Notes under the pieces: generated by a model
What the model was told of the DNA's origin: nothing
Database searches by the model: none
The model's input: the letters and a program-made list of their open reading frames with translations, nothing else
Position numbers and translations under genes: made by a program
Shown: positions 1 through 8,139 of the stretch, piece after piece
How the letters are laid out: the number at the start of each line of letters is the position of its first letter
How positions within the stretch are numbered: position 1 is the stretch's first letter
Source: Ignavibacterium sp.
Lineage (GTDB): Bacteria; Bacteroidota; Ignavibacteria; Ignavibacteriales; Ignavibacteriaceae
Length of the DNA: 64,000 bases
Assembly (NCBI GenBank): GCA_032027145.1
Contig: JAVSMP010000001.1
Span: 1,888,903 to 1,952,902, forward strand
Direction: 5' to 3'

Positions 1-981
1 GATAACCTACCTAAAAATTTTCAATTTGTCCTTGCTGGTTTTAACCCGGAGAATGTTTTTTGCAGAATCTTTTGGGAACAGTTTGTTTTCCCTTATAGGC
101 TTAAAAAGCTAATGCCAGATATTGTTTTTACTCCTTCGGTTGCTGTCCCAATTTTTTACAAAGGTAATTTTTTTACAACAATCCACGATCTTGCATATAA
201 GTTTAATGAGTTTAAATATTCTAGAACTCGAAGAACCTATATCAAATTCATAACAAATTTGGCTGTCATTAAATCGAAAGTGATATTTACAGTTTCTAAT
301 TTTTCAAAAGGACAAATTGAAAAAGAATTCAATTTAGAAAACAAAAAAGTCATCGTTACTTATAACGGTGTTAGTGAGGCTTTTTTTTATGATGTTAATA
401 GGAGTATAATAGATGAGTTTAGAAAGAAATATCAATTGCCTGAAAAATTTTTATTATATGTTGGTGCAATAGAACCGGGCAAGAACCTAAGTAAATTATT
501 TAGGATGTTAAAAAATTTACAAGATCGTAATAATGATTTAAAAACTCTTGTGCTTACATCAGGTATCGGTTGGGATACCAATAGCCTTAACGAACTGATT
601 GTTGAATTAGATTTAGAAAAAAACATTATAAAACTTCCATATCTTAAAGAAGAAGAAATGCCAATACTCTATAAGAGTGCATCTGTATTATTATATCTGT
701 CAGAGTATGAAGGATTTGGGATTCCGGTTCTCGAAGCTATGGCAGCTGGCACACCAATAGTAACTTCAAAATCAGAAGCAATTTTAGAATTCTCCAAAGA
801 GGCTGTTTATTCAGTTAATCCTGAGGATGTTAATTCTATTGTTAAAACATTAGATTTAATCCAAAAAGATCCAGAGATGAAACAGTGCAAGATAAAGAAG
901 GGAAAAGAAATTGCGTCTAATTATAGTTGGTTAAATTCATCTAAGTTAATTTACGAAGAGTTCCTAAAAAGCTATTCTTGA
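1..981 (+). CDS. Glycosyltransferase family 4, 5' end outside window
   Basis: The reading frame is open from base 1, so the gene starts upstream; the first in-window ATG (112) is internal. The visible part is 326 codons. The C-terminal half carries GT4 signatures: YVGAIEPGKNL near codon 153 and EGFGIPVLEAMAAG near codon 237, the latter containing the E-x7-E type nucleotide-sugar site. The family transfers a sugar from an NDP-sugar to a lipid-linked acceptor at the cytoplasmic face of the membrane. It sits 7 bp before another glycosyltransferase, so it is probably part of an O-antigen or exopolysaccharide operon. Donor and acceptor cannot be read from sequence. Confidence 0.88.
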   Translation, partial: DNLPKNFQFVLAGFNPENVFCRIFWEQFVFPYRLKKLMPDIVFTPSVAVPIFYKGNFFTTIHDLAYKFNEFKYSRTRRTYIKFITNLAVIKSKVIFTVSNFSKGQIEKEFNLENKKVIVTYNGVSEAFFYDVNRSIIDEFRKKYQLPEKFLLYVGAIEPGKNLSKLFRMLKNLQDRNNDLKTLVLTSGIGWDTNSLNELIVELDLEKNIIKLPYLKEEEMPILYKSASVLLYLSEYEGFGIPVLEAMAAGTPIVTSKSEAILEFSKEAVYSVNPEDVNSIVKTLDLIQKDPEMKQCKIKKGKEIASNYSWLNSSKLIYEEFLKSYS

Positions 982-988
982 ATGCGTT

Positions 989-1795
989 ATGAATCAATAC
1001 GATGATAAAAAGATTATGATCTCAATAGTGATCATCTCTTGGAAGATGAAAGACTTGCTTCAAAGTTGCCTTCGATCAATTTATAAGTTTACAAAAGATA
1101 TTGAATTTGAAATTATAGTGATTGATAATCATTCAAAGGATGGCACATCAGAAATGGTTCAATCAGAATTTCCAGAAATAAATTTAATACAAAATTCAGA
1201 AAACCGCGGTGTTGCTCCTGCACGAAATCAGGGTATGAAAGTAGCAAGGGGCAAATATGTTTTGATTCTTGATGCAGACGTTGAACTTACTGAAAATTCA
1301 ATTTTAAAATTATTTCAGTATATGGAAGATGATAAAACTTGTGGAGTTGTTGGAAGTAAACTTATTGGTACAGACCATCAGCTTCAGTTCTCTTGCAAAA
1401 GATTTCCAAATTTTCTGTCATTTATTTTTAGACGACTTGAACATTTTGATGTTATTAAAAACTCCAAGACTCTTCGTTATCATACTATGCAGGATTGGGA
1501 TCATAAAGAAATTAAGGAAGTGGATTATCTCATTGGTGCATGTCAATTCATACGTTATGATGTAATAAAAAAGATTGGGATGTATGATGACAAAATATTT
1601 TATGGTCCTGAGGATATTGATTTTTGTTTAAGAGTTTGGAAAGCTGGGTGGAGGGTAGTTTATTTTCCAAAGACAACAATAATTCACCATGAACAGAGAA
1701 TCACAAAAAAGAAATTTTTTTCCTCAATCTCAATGAAACACTTAATTGGTATTCTTTATATTTATCGAAAATATAATTTTAAAATTGGCAGATAA
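989..1795 (+). CDS. Glycosyltransferase family 2 (rhamnosyltransferase-like)
   Basis: A 268-residue GT-A fold glycosyltransferase. Visible GT2 landmarks are an N-terminal SIVIISWKMKDLLQSC strand, DNHSKDGT, the metal-binding LILDADVE (the DxD position) and GPEDIDFCLRVWKAG, the acidic acceptor-side motif of WbbL/rhamnosyltransferase-like enzymes. There is no membrane domain, so the enzyme is probably cytoplasmic and membrane-associated. It starts 7 bp after the upstream GT4 gene and ends 7 bp before the sugar transferase gene, which suggests one transcript for glycan assembly. The ATG at 989 is preferred because the nearby ATG at 982 is out of frame. Substrate is unknown. Confidence 0.88.
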   Translation: MNQYDDKKIMISIVIISWKMKDLLQSCLRSIYKFTKDIEFEIIVIDNHSKDGTSEMVQSEFPEINLIQNSENRGVAPARNQGMKVARGKYVLILDADVELTENSILKLFQYMEDDKTCGVVGSKLIGTDHQLQFSCKRFPNFLSFIFRRLEHFDVIKNSKTLRYHTMQDWDHKEIKEVDYLIGACQFIRYDVIKKIGMYDDKIFYGPEDIDFCLRVWKAGWRVVYFPKTTIIHHEQRITKKKFFSSISMKHLIGILYIYRKYNFKIGR

Positions 1796-1802
1796 CCTTT
1801 AA

Positions 1803-3206
1803 ATGCCCAAATCCAAAGAAAAAATACTTCTTCTCCTAACTGATTTTTTAATGATTAACCTTGCCTGGTTTGTTTACAGCTATATTCGGTTGGAGACAGG
1901 CTGGTTTGCGTTAATTATTGCTCCCGAGTTTCTGTTGCCGATGCTCGTTATTTACTTTTATTGGCTTATCATTTTTACGTTTGTCGGAATGTATCGCACC
2001 TGGTTTGCATCTTCCCGCTTTGATGAAATATCAACTTTATTTAAGGCTTCATTCTTTGGGATATTCTTATTGTTCTTCCTCATTTTTGTTGATGATTATA
2101 TGCATAATGTTGCAACGGCAACAAGAATATTAATTTTCATTTACTGGGGACTGTTTCTTTTCTTTGTTGGTTCCGGCAGAATTATAATCCGAAGTGTTCA
2201 AAGAAATCTTCTTATAAAAGGAATCGGGAGAAGAAGCGGGTTAGTAATTGGATTTAATCCAAGAGCAAAAGAGGTTTTAGATTCTATCTTAACTGCTCCT
2301 GCGTTGGGTATTGATATCGAGGCGTTTGTAGCGGTAAAAAATGAAAACATCGGTAAAGATTATAAAGGCATTAATGTAGAAGGAACAATTGATCAGCTTG
2401 TCGAGATCATTAACAAATACAATGTCAAAGAAATCATTATCGCTTTGGAAAAAGAAGATCACGATATTCTTGTTGATGTTATCACAAAGACTGAAGGAAA
2501 GGGTGTCAGTTTAAAGATAGTACCTGATCTTTATGAAATATTGAGCGGGCAGGCTCGTACCAGCCAGATATACGGAATGCCGTTGATCGATATTATGCCC
2601 GAGCTAATGCCTGAATGGGAAAAGAAATTAAAACGATTAATGGATATAGTAGTCTCTCTTTTAATTTTAATTGTAAGTGCTCCAATAACAATTCTTACAT
2701 CCATCGCAATAAAGATTGATAGTGAAGGCACTGTATTTTTTAAACAAGAACGTCTTGGTCAGAATGGAAAACCATTTAATGTTTATAAATTTCGCTCTAT
2801 GATCAAAGATGCTGAGAAATATACCGGACCGGTATGGTCAAAAAAAGATGATCCTCGTGTAACCAGAATGGGTAAGTTCGTTAGAAAAGTACGAATAGAT
2901 GAAATTCCGCAAATGTTTAATGTTCTCAAAGGAGAAATGAGTTTAGTTGGACCAAGACCTGAACGAGAATATTTTGTAGAAAAACTTTCACAAGAAATTC
3001 CTTATTACAGACGCAGGTTAAAAGTACGTCCGGGTATTACCGGCTGGGCGCAGATAAAGCATAAGTATGATGAAACCATAGAAGATGTTAAAATTAAATT
3101 GAAGTATGATCTCTTTTATATTGAAAATATGTCTTTAAGAATGGATTTTAAAATATTGCTCAGAACAATTTTTGTTGTACTGTTTGGAAAAGGGCATTAT
3201 GATTAA
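1803..3206 (+). CDS. Polyprenyl-phosphate glycosylphosphotransferase (WbaP/WcaJ type)
   Basis: A 467-residue initiating enzyme that moves a sugar-1-phosphate from an NDP-sugar to undecaprenyl phosphate. Four hydrophobic helices occupy roughly residues 5-125, followed by a Rossmann-like domain starting near GLVIGFNPRAKEV, then a membrane hairpin (about 275-300) and the catalytic domain. The catalytic part keeps all expected motifs: FKQERLGQNGKPF, YKFRSM, VRIDEIPQMFNVLKGEMSLVGPRPE (in pieces) and RPGITGWAQI. This is the full-length architecture of the family. It would start the repeat unit completed by the neighbouring glycosyltransferases. The gene at 4498 carries a decayed version of the same C-terminal domain. 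Confidence 0.93.
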   Translation: MPKSKEKILLLLTDFLMINLAWFVYSYIRLETGWFALIIAPEFLLPMLVIYFYWLIIFTFVGMYRTWFASSRFDEISTLFKASFFGIFLLFFLIFVDDYMHNVATATRILIFIYWGLFLFFVGSGRIIIRSVQRNLLIKGIGRRSGLVIGFNPRAKEVLDSILTAPALGIDIEAFVAVKNENIGKDYKGINVEGTIDQLVEIINKYNVKEIIIALEKEDHDILVDVITKTEGKGVSLKIVPDLYEILSGQARTSQIYGMPLIDIMPELMPEWEKKLKRLMDIVVSLLILIVSAPITILTSIAIKIDSEGTVFFKQERLGQNGKPFNVYKFRSMIKDAEKYTGPVWSKKDDPRVTRMGKFVRKVRIDEIPQMFNVLKGEMSLVGPRPEREYFVEKLSQEIPYYRRRLKVRPGITGWAQIKHKYDETIEDVKIKLKYDLFYIENMSLRMDFKILLRTIFVVLFGKGHYD

Positions 3207-3284
3207 TTCAATAGTCATTCAGTTGTCAATCAATAGTCATCCGTTGTGATTAGTTGTTAGATTTAAGTAGTATTATTTATTATT

Positions 3285-3290
3285 GGAGGA
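3285..3290 (+). promoter_or_regulatory. Ribosome binding site of the broken four-helix-bundle gene
   Basis: GGAGGA, 3 bp before the ATG at 3294. It is a near-perfect Shine-Dalgarno core that survives in front of the broken gene, which suggests recent inactivation. Confidence 0.5.
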
Positions 3291-3293
3291 ATA

Positions 3294-3667
3294 ATGAAAT
3301 TAGAGGAGTTACGAGTTTATCAGTTATCAATGAATCTATCAGAGAAGGTTTGGCAAATTGTTACTAACTGGGATTTTTTACAAAAGATACTTTGGGAAAG
3401 CAATTAGTAAAATCTGCCGATTCTGTTTCTGCAAATTTGAGTGAGGGTTTTGGCAGATATTTTTATAAAGATGAAAGACAGTTTTGTTATTATTCAAGAG
3501 GCTTCTTATCAGAAGCAAAAACCTGACTGACAAAAGCTTATAATAGAAAACTTATTTCAGAAGTAGAATTTGAAATGTTTGAAAATGAAATTAATAATTT
3601 AGGTGTTAAATTAAATAATTACATCAATGCGATTGGTAAAAATCATGATAAGAAAAACAATGAATGA
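3294..3667 (+). pseudogene. Four-helix-bundle protein (S23/IVP-like), frameshift plus nonsense
   Basis: Starting at ATG 3294 the frame reads MKLEELRVYQLSMNLSEK and then stops at a TAG shortly after NWDFLQKILWESN. Shifting the frame in the run of T near 3372 restores TKDTLGKQLVKSADSVSANL and SEGFGRYFYKDERQF, the typical core of the four-helix-bundle family first described from 23S rRNA intervening sequences. A second lesion follows: EAKT is followed by TGA where relatives have Trp, then LTKAYNRKLISEVEFE continues to the final stop at 3667. So there are two independent defects, one frameshift and one TGG-to-TGA change. The gene lies between glycan genes and is flanked by short AATGAC-type repeats. 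It is probably non-functional. Confidence 0.75.
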
Positions 3668-3703
3668 CTTAATGACTACGAATGACCAAATGACCACAAA
3701 TGA
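3664..3703 (+). repeat. Short degenerate AATGAC repeats flanking the pseudogene
   Basis: After the pseudogene, AATGAC recurs five times within about 40 bp with short spacers. Upstream of it (about 3213-3235) the inverse word AGTCAT occurs twice. The arrangement is loosely inverted around the broken gene. No target-site duplication could be identified. Confidence 0.4.
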
Positions 3704-3763
3704 CATTTTTAATAAAATAATTAATTTATCTATGCGCCTTGCGCTATGCTCTATGCTATGAGT

Positions 3764-4486
3764 ATGAACGAAACTAAATCATTAGTAATAATACCAACAT
3801 ACAATGAGCTGGAAAACATTCCGAAGCTTATTCCAATAGTTCTTGCTCAGGATGAACGAATTCATATTCTTATCGTTGATGATAATTCGCCTGACGGTAC
3901 CGGTAATTATGTTAAAGAACAGATGAAAATAAATGATCGTATCCATTTACTGGAACGTGAAATGAAAATGGGATTAGGAACTGCTTACATTGCTGGTTTT
4001 AAGTATGCCTTGCAAAATGGTTATGATTTTATTTTTGAAATGGATGCTGATTTTTCACACGACCCGAATGAACTAAAAAACTTTCTTGCTGAAATTGAAA
4101 ATTTCGATCTTGTTCTTGGTAGTCGTTATATACACGGGATACGCGTACTTAACTGGCCAATGCGAAGATTACTGCTTAGTTTTTTTGCAAGTGTTTATAC
4201 TAGAGTTATTACAGGCATGCCTATCAAGGATGCAACAGGCGGATTCAAATGTTTCAGAAAAGTAGTGCTCGAAACAATTGACCTTGACAAAGTTAAATCC
4301 AACGGATATTCTTTTCAGATTGAGATGACATTTAAAGCTTATTCAAAAGGTTTTAAAATCAAAGAAATACCAATTGTTTTTGTTGATCGCATAAAAGGCA
4401 AATCCAAGATGTCTAAGAAAATTGTGCGTGAAGCAGTTACTATGGTTTGGAAATTAAGATTACGACAAATTTTCGGATTATTGTAA
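3764..4486 (+). CDS. Polyprenol-phosphate mannosyltransferase-like GT2
   Basis: A GT2 enzyme of the dolichyl/polyprenyl-phosphate mannose (or glucose) synthase group, about 240 residues. Landmarks are SLVIIPTYNELENIPKLI at the N-terminus, DDNSPDGT, the catalytic EMDADFSHDP and the DATGGFKCFRK segment typical of the group. It transfers a hexose from an NDP-sugar to a polyprenyl phosphate for use outside the membrane. No C-terminal membrane domain is present. The frame is open to an ATG at 3746, but 3746-3763 lies in a low-complexity repeat (CTATGC words), so the ATG at 3764, giving MNETKSLVIIP, is preferred. The following gene begins 11 bp after the stop. Confidence 0.87.
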   Translation: MNETKSLVIIPTYNELENIPKLIPIVLAQDERIHILIVDDNSPDGTGNYVKEQMKINDRIHLLEREMKMGLGTAYIAGFKYALQNGYDFIFEMDADFSHDPNELKNFLAEIENFDLVLGSRYIHGIRVLNWPMRRLLLSFFASVYTRVITGMPIKDATGGFKCFRKVVLETIDLDKVKSNGYSFQIEMTFKAYSKGFKIKEIPIVFVDRIKGKSKMSKKIVREAVTMVWKLRLRQIFGLL

Positions 4487-4497
4487 GGATCAATTAA

Positions 4498-6477
4498 TTG
4501 GACCTTTCAATTATAATAGTTAATTATAACGTTAAAGAGTTTTTACAGAACTTAATTCACTCGATTGAAAAAGCTGCGGTAAATCTTACCAAAGAAATAA
4601 TAATTATTGATAATGCATCAGATGATGGAAGTGTTGAGTTTATTAAAGACAAATTGCCTCAGGTAAAGTTAATTGCAAATAAAACAAATCTTGGTTTTGG
4701 TAAAGCCAACAACATTGGATTAAAACAAGCAACTGGTAAATATCTATTGCTGATAAATCCTGATACAATTGTTGCTGAAGATACTTTCGAAAAAATGATA
4801 AGTTTTTTTGAATCGGATAAAGCAGTTGGATTAGCCGGCTGTAAAATATTAAATCCGGATGGAACTTTTCAGCTTGCCTGCAGAAGGAGTTTCCCTGGTC
4901 CCTGGACTTCGTTTACTAAAGTTACAGGATTAAGTACACTTTTTCCCAGGAGTAAAATTTTTGCCAGATACAATCTAACTTACCTTGATGAAAATCAGAC
5001 TTACGAAGTTGATGCAATCTCCGGTTCTTTTATGATGATGCGTAAAGAAGTTTATGAAAAAGTCGGCGGATTTGATGAACAATTTTTTATGTATGGTGAA
5101 GATCTCGACTTGTGTTACAGGATTCAAAAAGCGGGTTATAAAGTTTTTTATGTACACTCCACACAAATTATTCATTATAAGGGAGAAAGCACAAAGCGCA
5201 GCAGTTTTGACGAGACAAGAGTTTTTTACAATGCTATGCACCTGTTTGTAAAAAAACATTTATCAAGTTCTTTTCTTGTTGGATTGATTTTAAGAATTGC
5301 AATTGCTTTAAGAAGTTTTATTGCGTTTATAGCTGTTAGAAAACTAATCCTTGCGGCTGTTATATTAGATTTTTTATTGTTTGATTTATGTTTGTTTACT
5401 GCAGAAAAAATTTATCTTAATATCAGCGATTGGGGTGGTTTCCCTGCATTTGCAATTCCAATTGTTTACACCATACCAGCATTCATTCAGATTCTTGTAT
5501 CGTTTGCAGCAGGTAATTATAAAAAAGACAGGCTCTCAGTTTCCAGAACTATTATTTCAACTTTAATCAGCCTTCCAATATTAACTTCGCTAACTTTTTT
5601 CTTTAAAGATTTTGCATTCAGCAGAGCAATAGTTTTAATAACATATACTTTTTTATTTGCCGTACTTTCTCTCTGGAGAATAATCTTTAAACTCATATTT
5701 AAGCTTGGTCTGATTGAAGATGATCTGAAACCAAAGCGTACTATTATTGTTGGGCTGGATGATAACGCAATTCAGATTGGTAAAAAAATAAAATTAAAAA
5801 AGACAGACGGAAGAAGTATAGTTGGCTTAATCGGATTTTCAAGCAAAAATATCGGTGAAAAAATAGAAGCCTTCGAGGTAATTGGAACAGATCAGAACAT
5901 AAAAAGAATTATAAAAGAATTTAAGATAAATGAAGTTATCTTTTCATCCGGTGAAATTGCCTATAACAAAATGATGGAAATAGTTTCTAAGTGTTCTGAT
6001 GAAAATGTTGAATTTAAAATTGTTGGAAGCAGCCTTGATTTTATTGTTGGTAAAACTGCTGTAACACTTCTGGATGATATGCCGGTAATTGAACTGAATT
6101 ATAATATTGCACTGCCGCAGCACAAACTTCTGAAAGCAATTCTTGATTATTCAATTGTAATTCCTTCTTTGATTTTTGTCTATCCTTATGTTTTTTTTAG
6201 AAGTAAACTCAGCAATAAGCAAACTGATTTTACAAAATTTATACTTGGATTTCCAAAAGTGTTTACCGGTAAGTTAAGCCTGGTAGGTCCAAAGAAAGAA
6301 TCATTACAGAGTGGGAAATTTTATGGCAAAACAGGTTTAACAGGATATTGGTATATTGATGTTGAGAATTATGATGATTTTGAAAAATTGAATTTTTATT
6401 ATGCAAAAAATCAAAACATCTGGCTTGATATTGAGATTCTTGCTAAATCATTAAATAAAATGTGGAGCAAAAAGTAA
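4498..6477 (+). CDS. GT2 glycosyltransferase fused to a membrane/degenerate sugar-transferase module
   Basis: A 659-residue fusion. Residues 1-260 are a GT2 domain (SIIIVNYNVKEFLQN, DNASDDGS, LLINPDT at the DxD position, YGEDLDLCYRIQKAGY). Residues about 260-410 contain several hydrophobic helices. Then comes a Rossmann-like part (RTIIVGLDDNAIQIG) and a C-terminal region that resembles a polyprenyl-phosphate sugar transferase only at its end: KLSLVGPKKE near residue 592 and GLTGYWYI near 613. The FRSM and DEIPQ catalytic motifs, intact in the protein at 1803, are missing, so the C-terminal domain is probably inactive or structural. Start is TTG 4498, preceded by AAGGAT. accA follows after 3 bp. 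Confidence 0.85.
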   Translation: MDLSIIIVNYNVKEFLQNLIHSIEKAAVNLTKEIIIIDNASDDGSVEFIKDKLPQVKLIANKTNLGFGKANNIGLKQATGKYLLLINPDTIVAEDTFEKMISFFESDKAVGLAGCKILNPDGTFQLACRRSFPGPWTSFTKVTGLSTLFPRSKIFARYNLTYLDENQTYEVDAISGSFMMMRKEVYEKVGGFDEQFFMYGEDLDLCYRIQKAGYKVFYVHSTQIIHYKGESTKRSSFDETRVFYNAMHLFVKKHLSSSFLVGLILRIAIALRSFIAFIAVRKLILAAVILDFLLFDLCLFTAEKIYLNISDWGGFPAFAIPIVYTIPAFIQILVSFAAGNYKKDRLSVSRTIISTLISLPILTSLTFFFKDFAFSRAIVLITYTFLFAVLSLWRIIFKLIFKLGLIEDDLKPKRTIIVGLDDNAIQIGKKIKLKKTDGRSIVGLIGFSSKNIGEKIEAFEVIGTDQNIKRIIKEFKINEVIFSSGEIAYNKMMEIVSKCSDENVEFKIVGSSLDFIVGKTAVTLLDDMPVIELNYNIALPQHKLLKAILDYSIVIPSLIFVYPYVFFRSKLSNKQTDFTKFILGFPKVFTGKLSLVGPKKESLQSGKFYGKTGLTGYWYIDVENYDDFEKLNFYYAKNQNIWLDIEILAKSLNKMWSKK

Positions 6478-6480
6478 AAG

Positions 6481-7431
6481 ATGGCAAAGACAATATTAGA
6501 TTTTGAAAAACCAATCTTTGAATTGGAAAATAAATTGGAAGAGATGAAAAAATTCTCTGAAAATCTTGATATCGAACACGATATAATCAGGCTTGAAGAA
6601 AAAGTTAGGCTATTGAAGGAAGAATTGTATGGAAATCTTACAAGATGGCAGCGGGTTCAATTAGCTCGACATCCCGAGAGACCTTATACTCTTGATTATA
6701 TTTATTCAATGACTGATAATTTTGTTGAACTTCACGGTGATAGAGCATTCAAAGATGATAAAGCTATTGTTGGCGGACTTGCTCAAATTGATCATCGTAA
6801 AGTCGTAATATTAGGACAGCAAAAAGGACGTGATACAAAATCTAATCTTTATAGAAATTTCGGTATGATGAATCCTGAAGGTTATAGAAAAGCACTTCGC
6901 TTGATGAAGCTTGCAGAAAAATTTAACAGACCTGTAATTACATTGATTGATACACCGGGTGCATTTCCCGGACTTGAAGCTGAAGAGCGCGGGCAGGCGG
7001 AAGCTATTGCACGAAATCTTTTTGAGATGAGTAAACTTAAAGTCCCTATTATTGTTGTCATAATTGGTGAAGGTGCAAGCGGCGGCGCTTTAGGCATAGG
7101 TGTAGGAGATAGAATTTTAATGCTGGAAAATTGCTGGTACTCTGTAATAAGTCCAGAATCCTGTTCTCAGATTTTGTGGAGAAGCTGGGATTATAAAGAA
7201 CAAGCTGCTGAGGCATTAAAACTTACTGCTTCTGATTTATTAGAGCAGGGAATTATTGATAGAATAATTAAAGAACCACTCGGCGGTGCACATAAAAATC
7301 ATAAAGAAGCTGCTGATACTTTAAAAGCTTCTTTGATTGAAGAACTTGATGTTTTAATTAAGATTAAACCGGATAAGCTAATTGATAACCGGATTGAAAA
7401 ATTTGGTAAGATGGGTGTGTTTGTTGAGTAA
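6481..7431 (+). CDS. accA: Acetyl-CoA carboxylase carboxyltransferase subunit alpha
   Basis: A 316-residue AccA, the usual length. With AccD it transfers CO2 from carboxybiotin to acetyl-CoA, giving malonyl-CoA for fatty acid synthesis. An N-terminal helical segment (residues 1-60) is followed by the crotonase-like carboxyltransferase core: [57 protein letters not shown] and [11 protein letters not shown] are all family signatures. The gene starts 3 bp after the glycan fusion gene, so it may share its transcript. A palindrome followed by T residues at 7524-7555 may end the transcript. accD is not in the window. Confidence 0.97.
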   Translation: MAKTILDFEKPIFELENKLEEMKKFSENLDIEHDIIRLEEKVRLLKEELYGNLTRWQRVQLARHPERPYTLDYIYSMTDNFVELHGDRAFKDDKAIVGGLAQIDHRKVVILGQQKGRDTKSNLYRNFGMMNPEGYRKALRLMKLAEKFNRPVITLIDTPGAFPGLEAEERGQAEAIARNLFEMSKLKVPIIVVIIGEGASGGALGIGVGDRILMLENCWYSVISPESCSQILWRSWDYKEQAAEALKLTASDLLEQGIIDRIIKEPLGGAHKNHKEAADTLKASLIEELDVLIKIKPDKLIDNRIEKFGKMGVFVE

Positions 7432-7523
7432 TTTTAAGAGAAGTGTTACGAATATTATCGTTAAAGAATTACTGAGAAGATATTTATTATACAGTTAATT
7501 TTATATCCAGCTATAATCTATAT

Positions 7524-7555
7524 GTCAGTCTGAGCTTGTCGGAGACTGACTTTTT
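7524..7555 (+). terminator. Palindrome with T-run after accA (GTCA...TGAC family)
   Basis: GTCAGTCT (7524-7531) pairs perfectly with AGACTGAC (7543-7550) around an 11-nt loop containing CTTGTCGG, and TTTTT follows. It can serve as the accA terminator and also belongs to the GTCA...TGAC palindrome family seen at 10275-10660 and 45251-45323. Confidence 0.6.
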
Positions 7556-7572
7556 AATTTGAAGTTGTTTAA

Positions 7573-7597
7573 TCACACTTTGACATGCTGAGTGTGA
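7573..7597. repeat. Palindrome TCACACT...AGTGTGA
   Basis: Perfect 7-bp arms (7573-7579 and 7591-7597) around TTGACATGCTG. It lies 23 bp after the previous palindrome and contains the ATG at 7585 that would otherwise extend the thioesterase reading frame. Confidence 0.6.
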
Positions 7598-7629
7598 CAA
7601 GAGATTTTTTTTTATACCTTCTGATAATT

Positions 7630-8040
7630 ATGCTTAAACATCACACAGAAATTAGAGTTAGATATGCAGACACAGATCAAATGAAGTTTGTATATAACGG
7701 AAAATTTTTTGAGTATTTTGAAGTTGGCAGAACTGAGATGATGAGAGAAGTTGGTTTGCCTTACGATGCAATTGAGAAAAACGGATACCACATGCCCGTT
7801 ATCGAAACTAAAATTCATTTCATTCAGCCGGCTTATTATGATGAGCTGCTTTTAATTGAAACCTGGGTTGAACAATTACCGGCAGTTAAAGTTCATATTG
7901 ACCATATTATAAAAGCAAAAGAAAGAAATGTTGTAATATGCGAAGGATATGTTGAACTGGCATTCCTTGATGCAAAAACAAATCGCCCGACACGTGCCCC
8001 AAAAATTTTTACAGACGCTGTTAAAAAATATTATGTGTAA
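7630..8040 (+). CDS. Acyl-CoA thioesterase, YbgC/FadM-like hotdog fold
   Basis: About 136 residues with the 4HBT hotdog signature: RVRYADTDQMKFVYNGKFFEYFEVGRTEM (in pieces) corresponds to the family pattern with the catalytic Asp in D-T-D-Q-M. The family hydrolyses acyl-CoA thioesters in the cytoplasm. The frame extends upstream to ATG 7585, but that codon lies inside a palindromic repeat and the extra 15 residues (MLSVTRDFFLYLLII) have no family counterpart, so ATG 7630 (MLKHHTEIRVRYAD) is chosen. Acyl chain preference is not readable from the sequence. Confidence 0.87.
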   Translation: MLKHHTEIRVRYADTDQMKFVYNGKFFEYFEVGRTEMMREVGLPYDAIEKNGYHMPVIETKIHFIQPAYYDELLLIETWVEQLPAVKVHIDHIIKAKERNVVICEGYVELAFLDAKTNRPTRAPKIFTDAVKKYYV

Positions 8041-8139
8041 AATTGGAAAAAGTATTTAAGAGATAAATACTTTTGAATAATTAAATAGATATCAAAAATT
8101 TAATTTTTACTCCAAAGATCTTTCTAAAATAATTTTCAG

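Noticed and set aside
3208-3703. Insertion sequence around the broken four-helix-bundle gene
   Set aside because: No transposase and no convincing terminal repeats or target duplication; only short degenerate words.
7585-7629. Longer N-terminus of the thioesterase from ATG 7585
   Set aside because: The start codon lies inside a palindromic repeat and the extra residues have no counterpart in the family.
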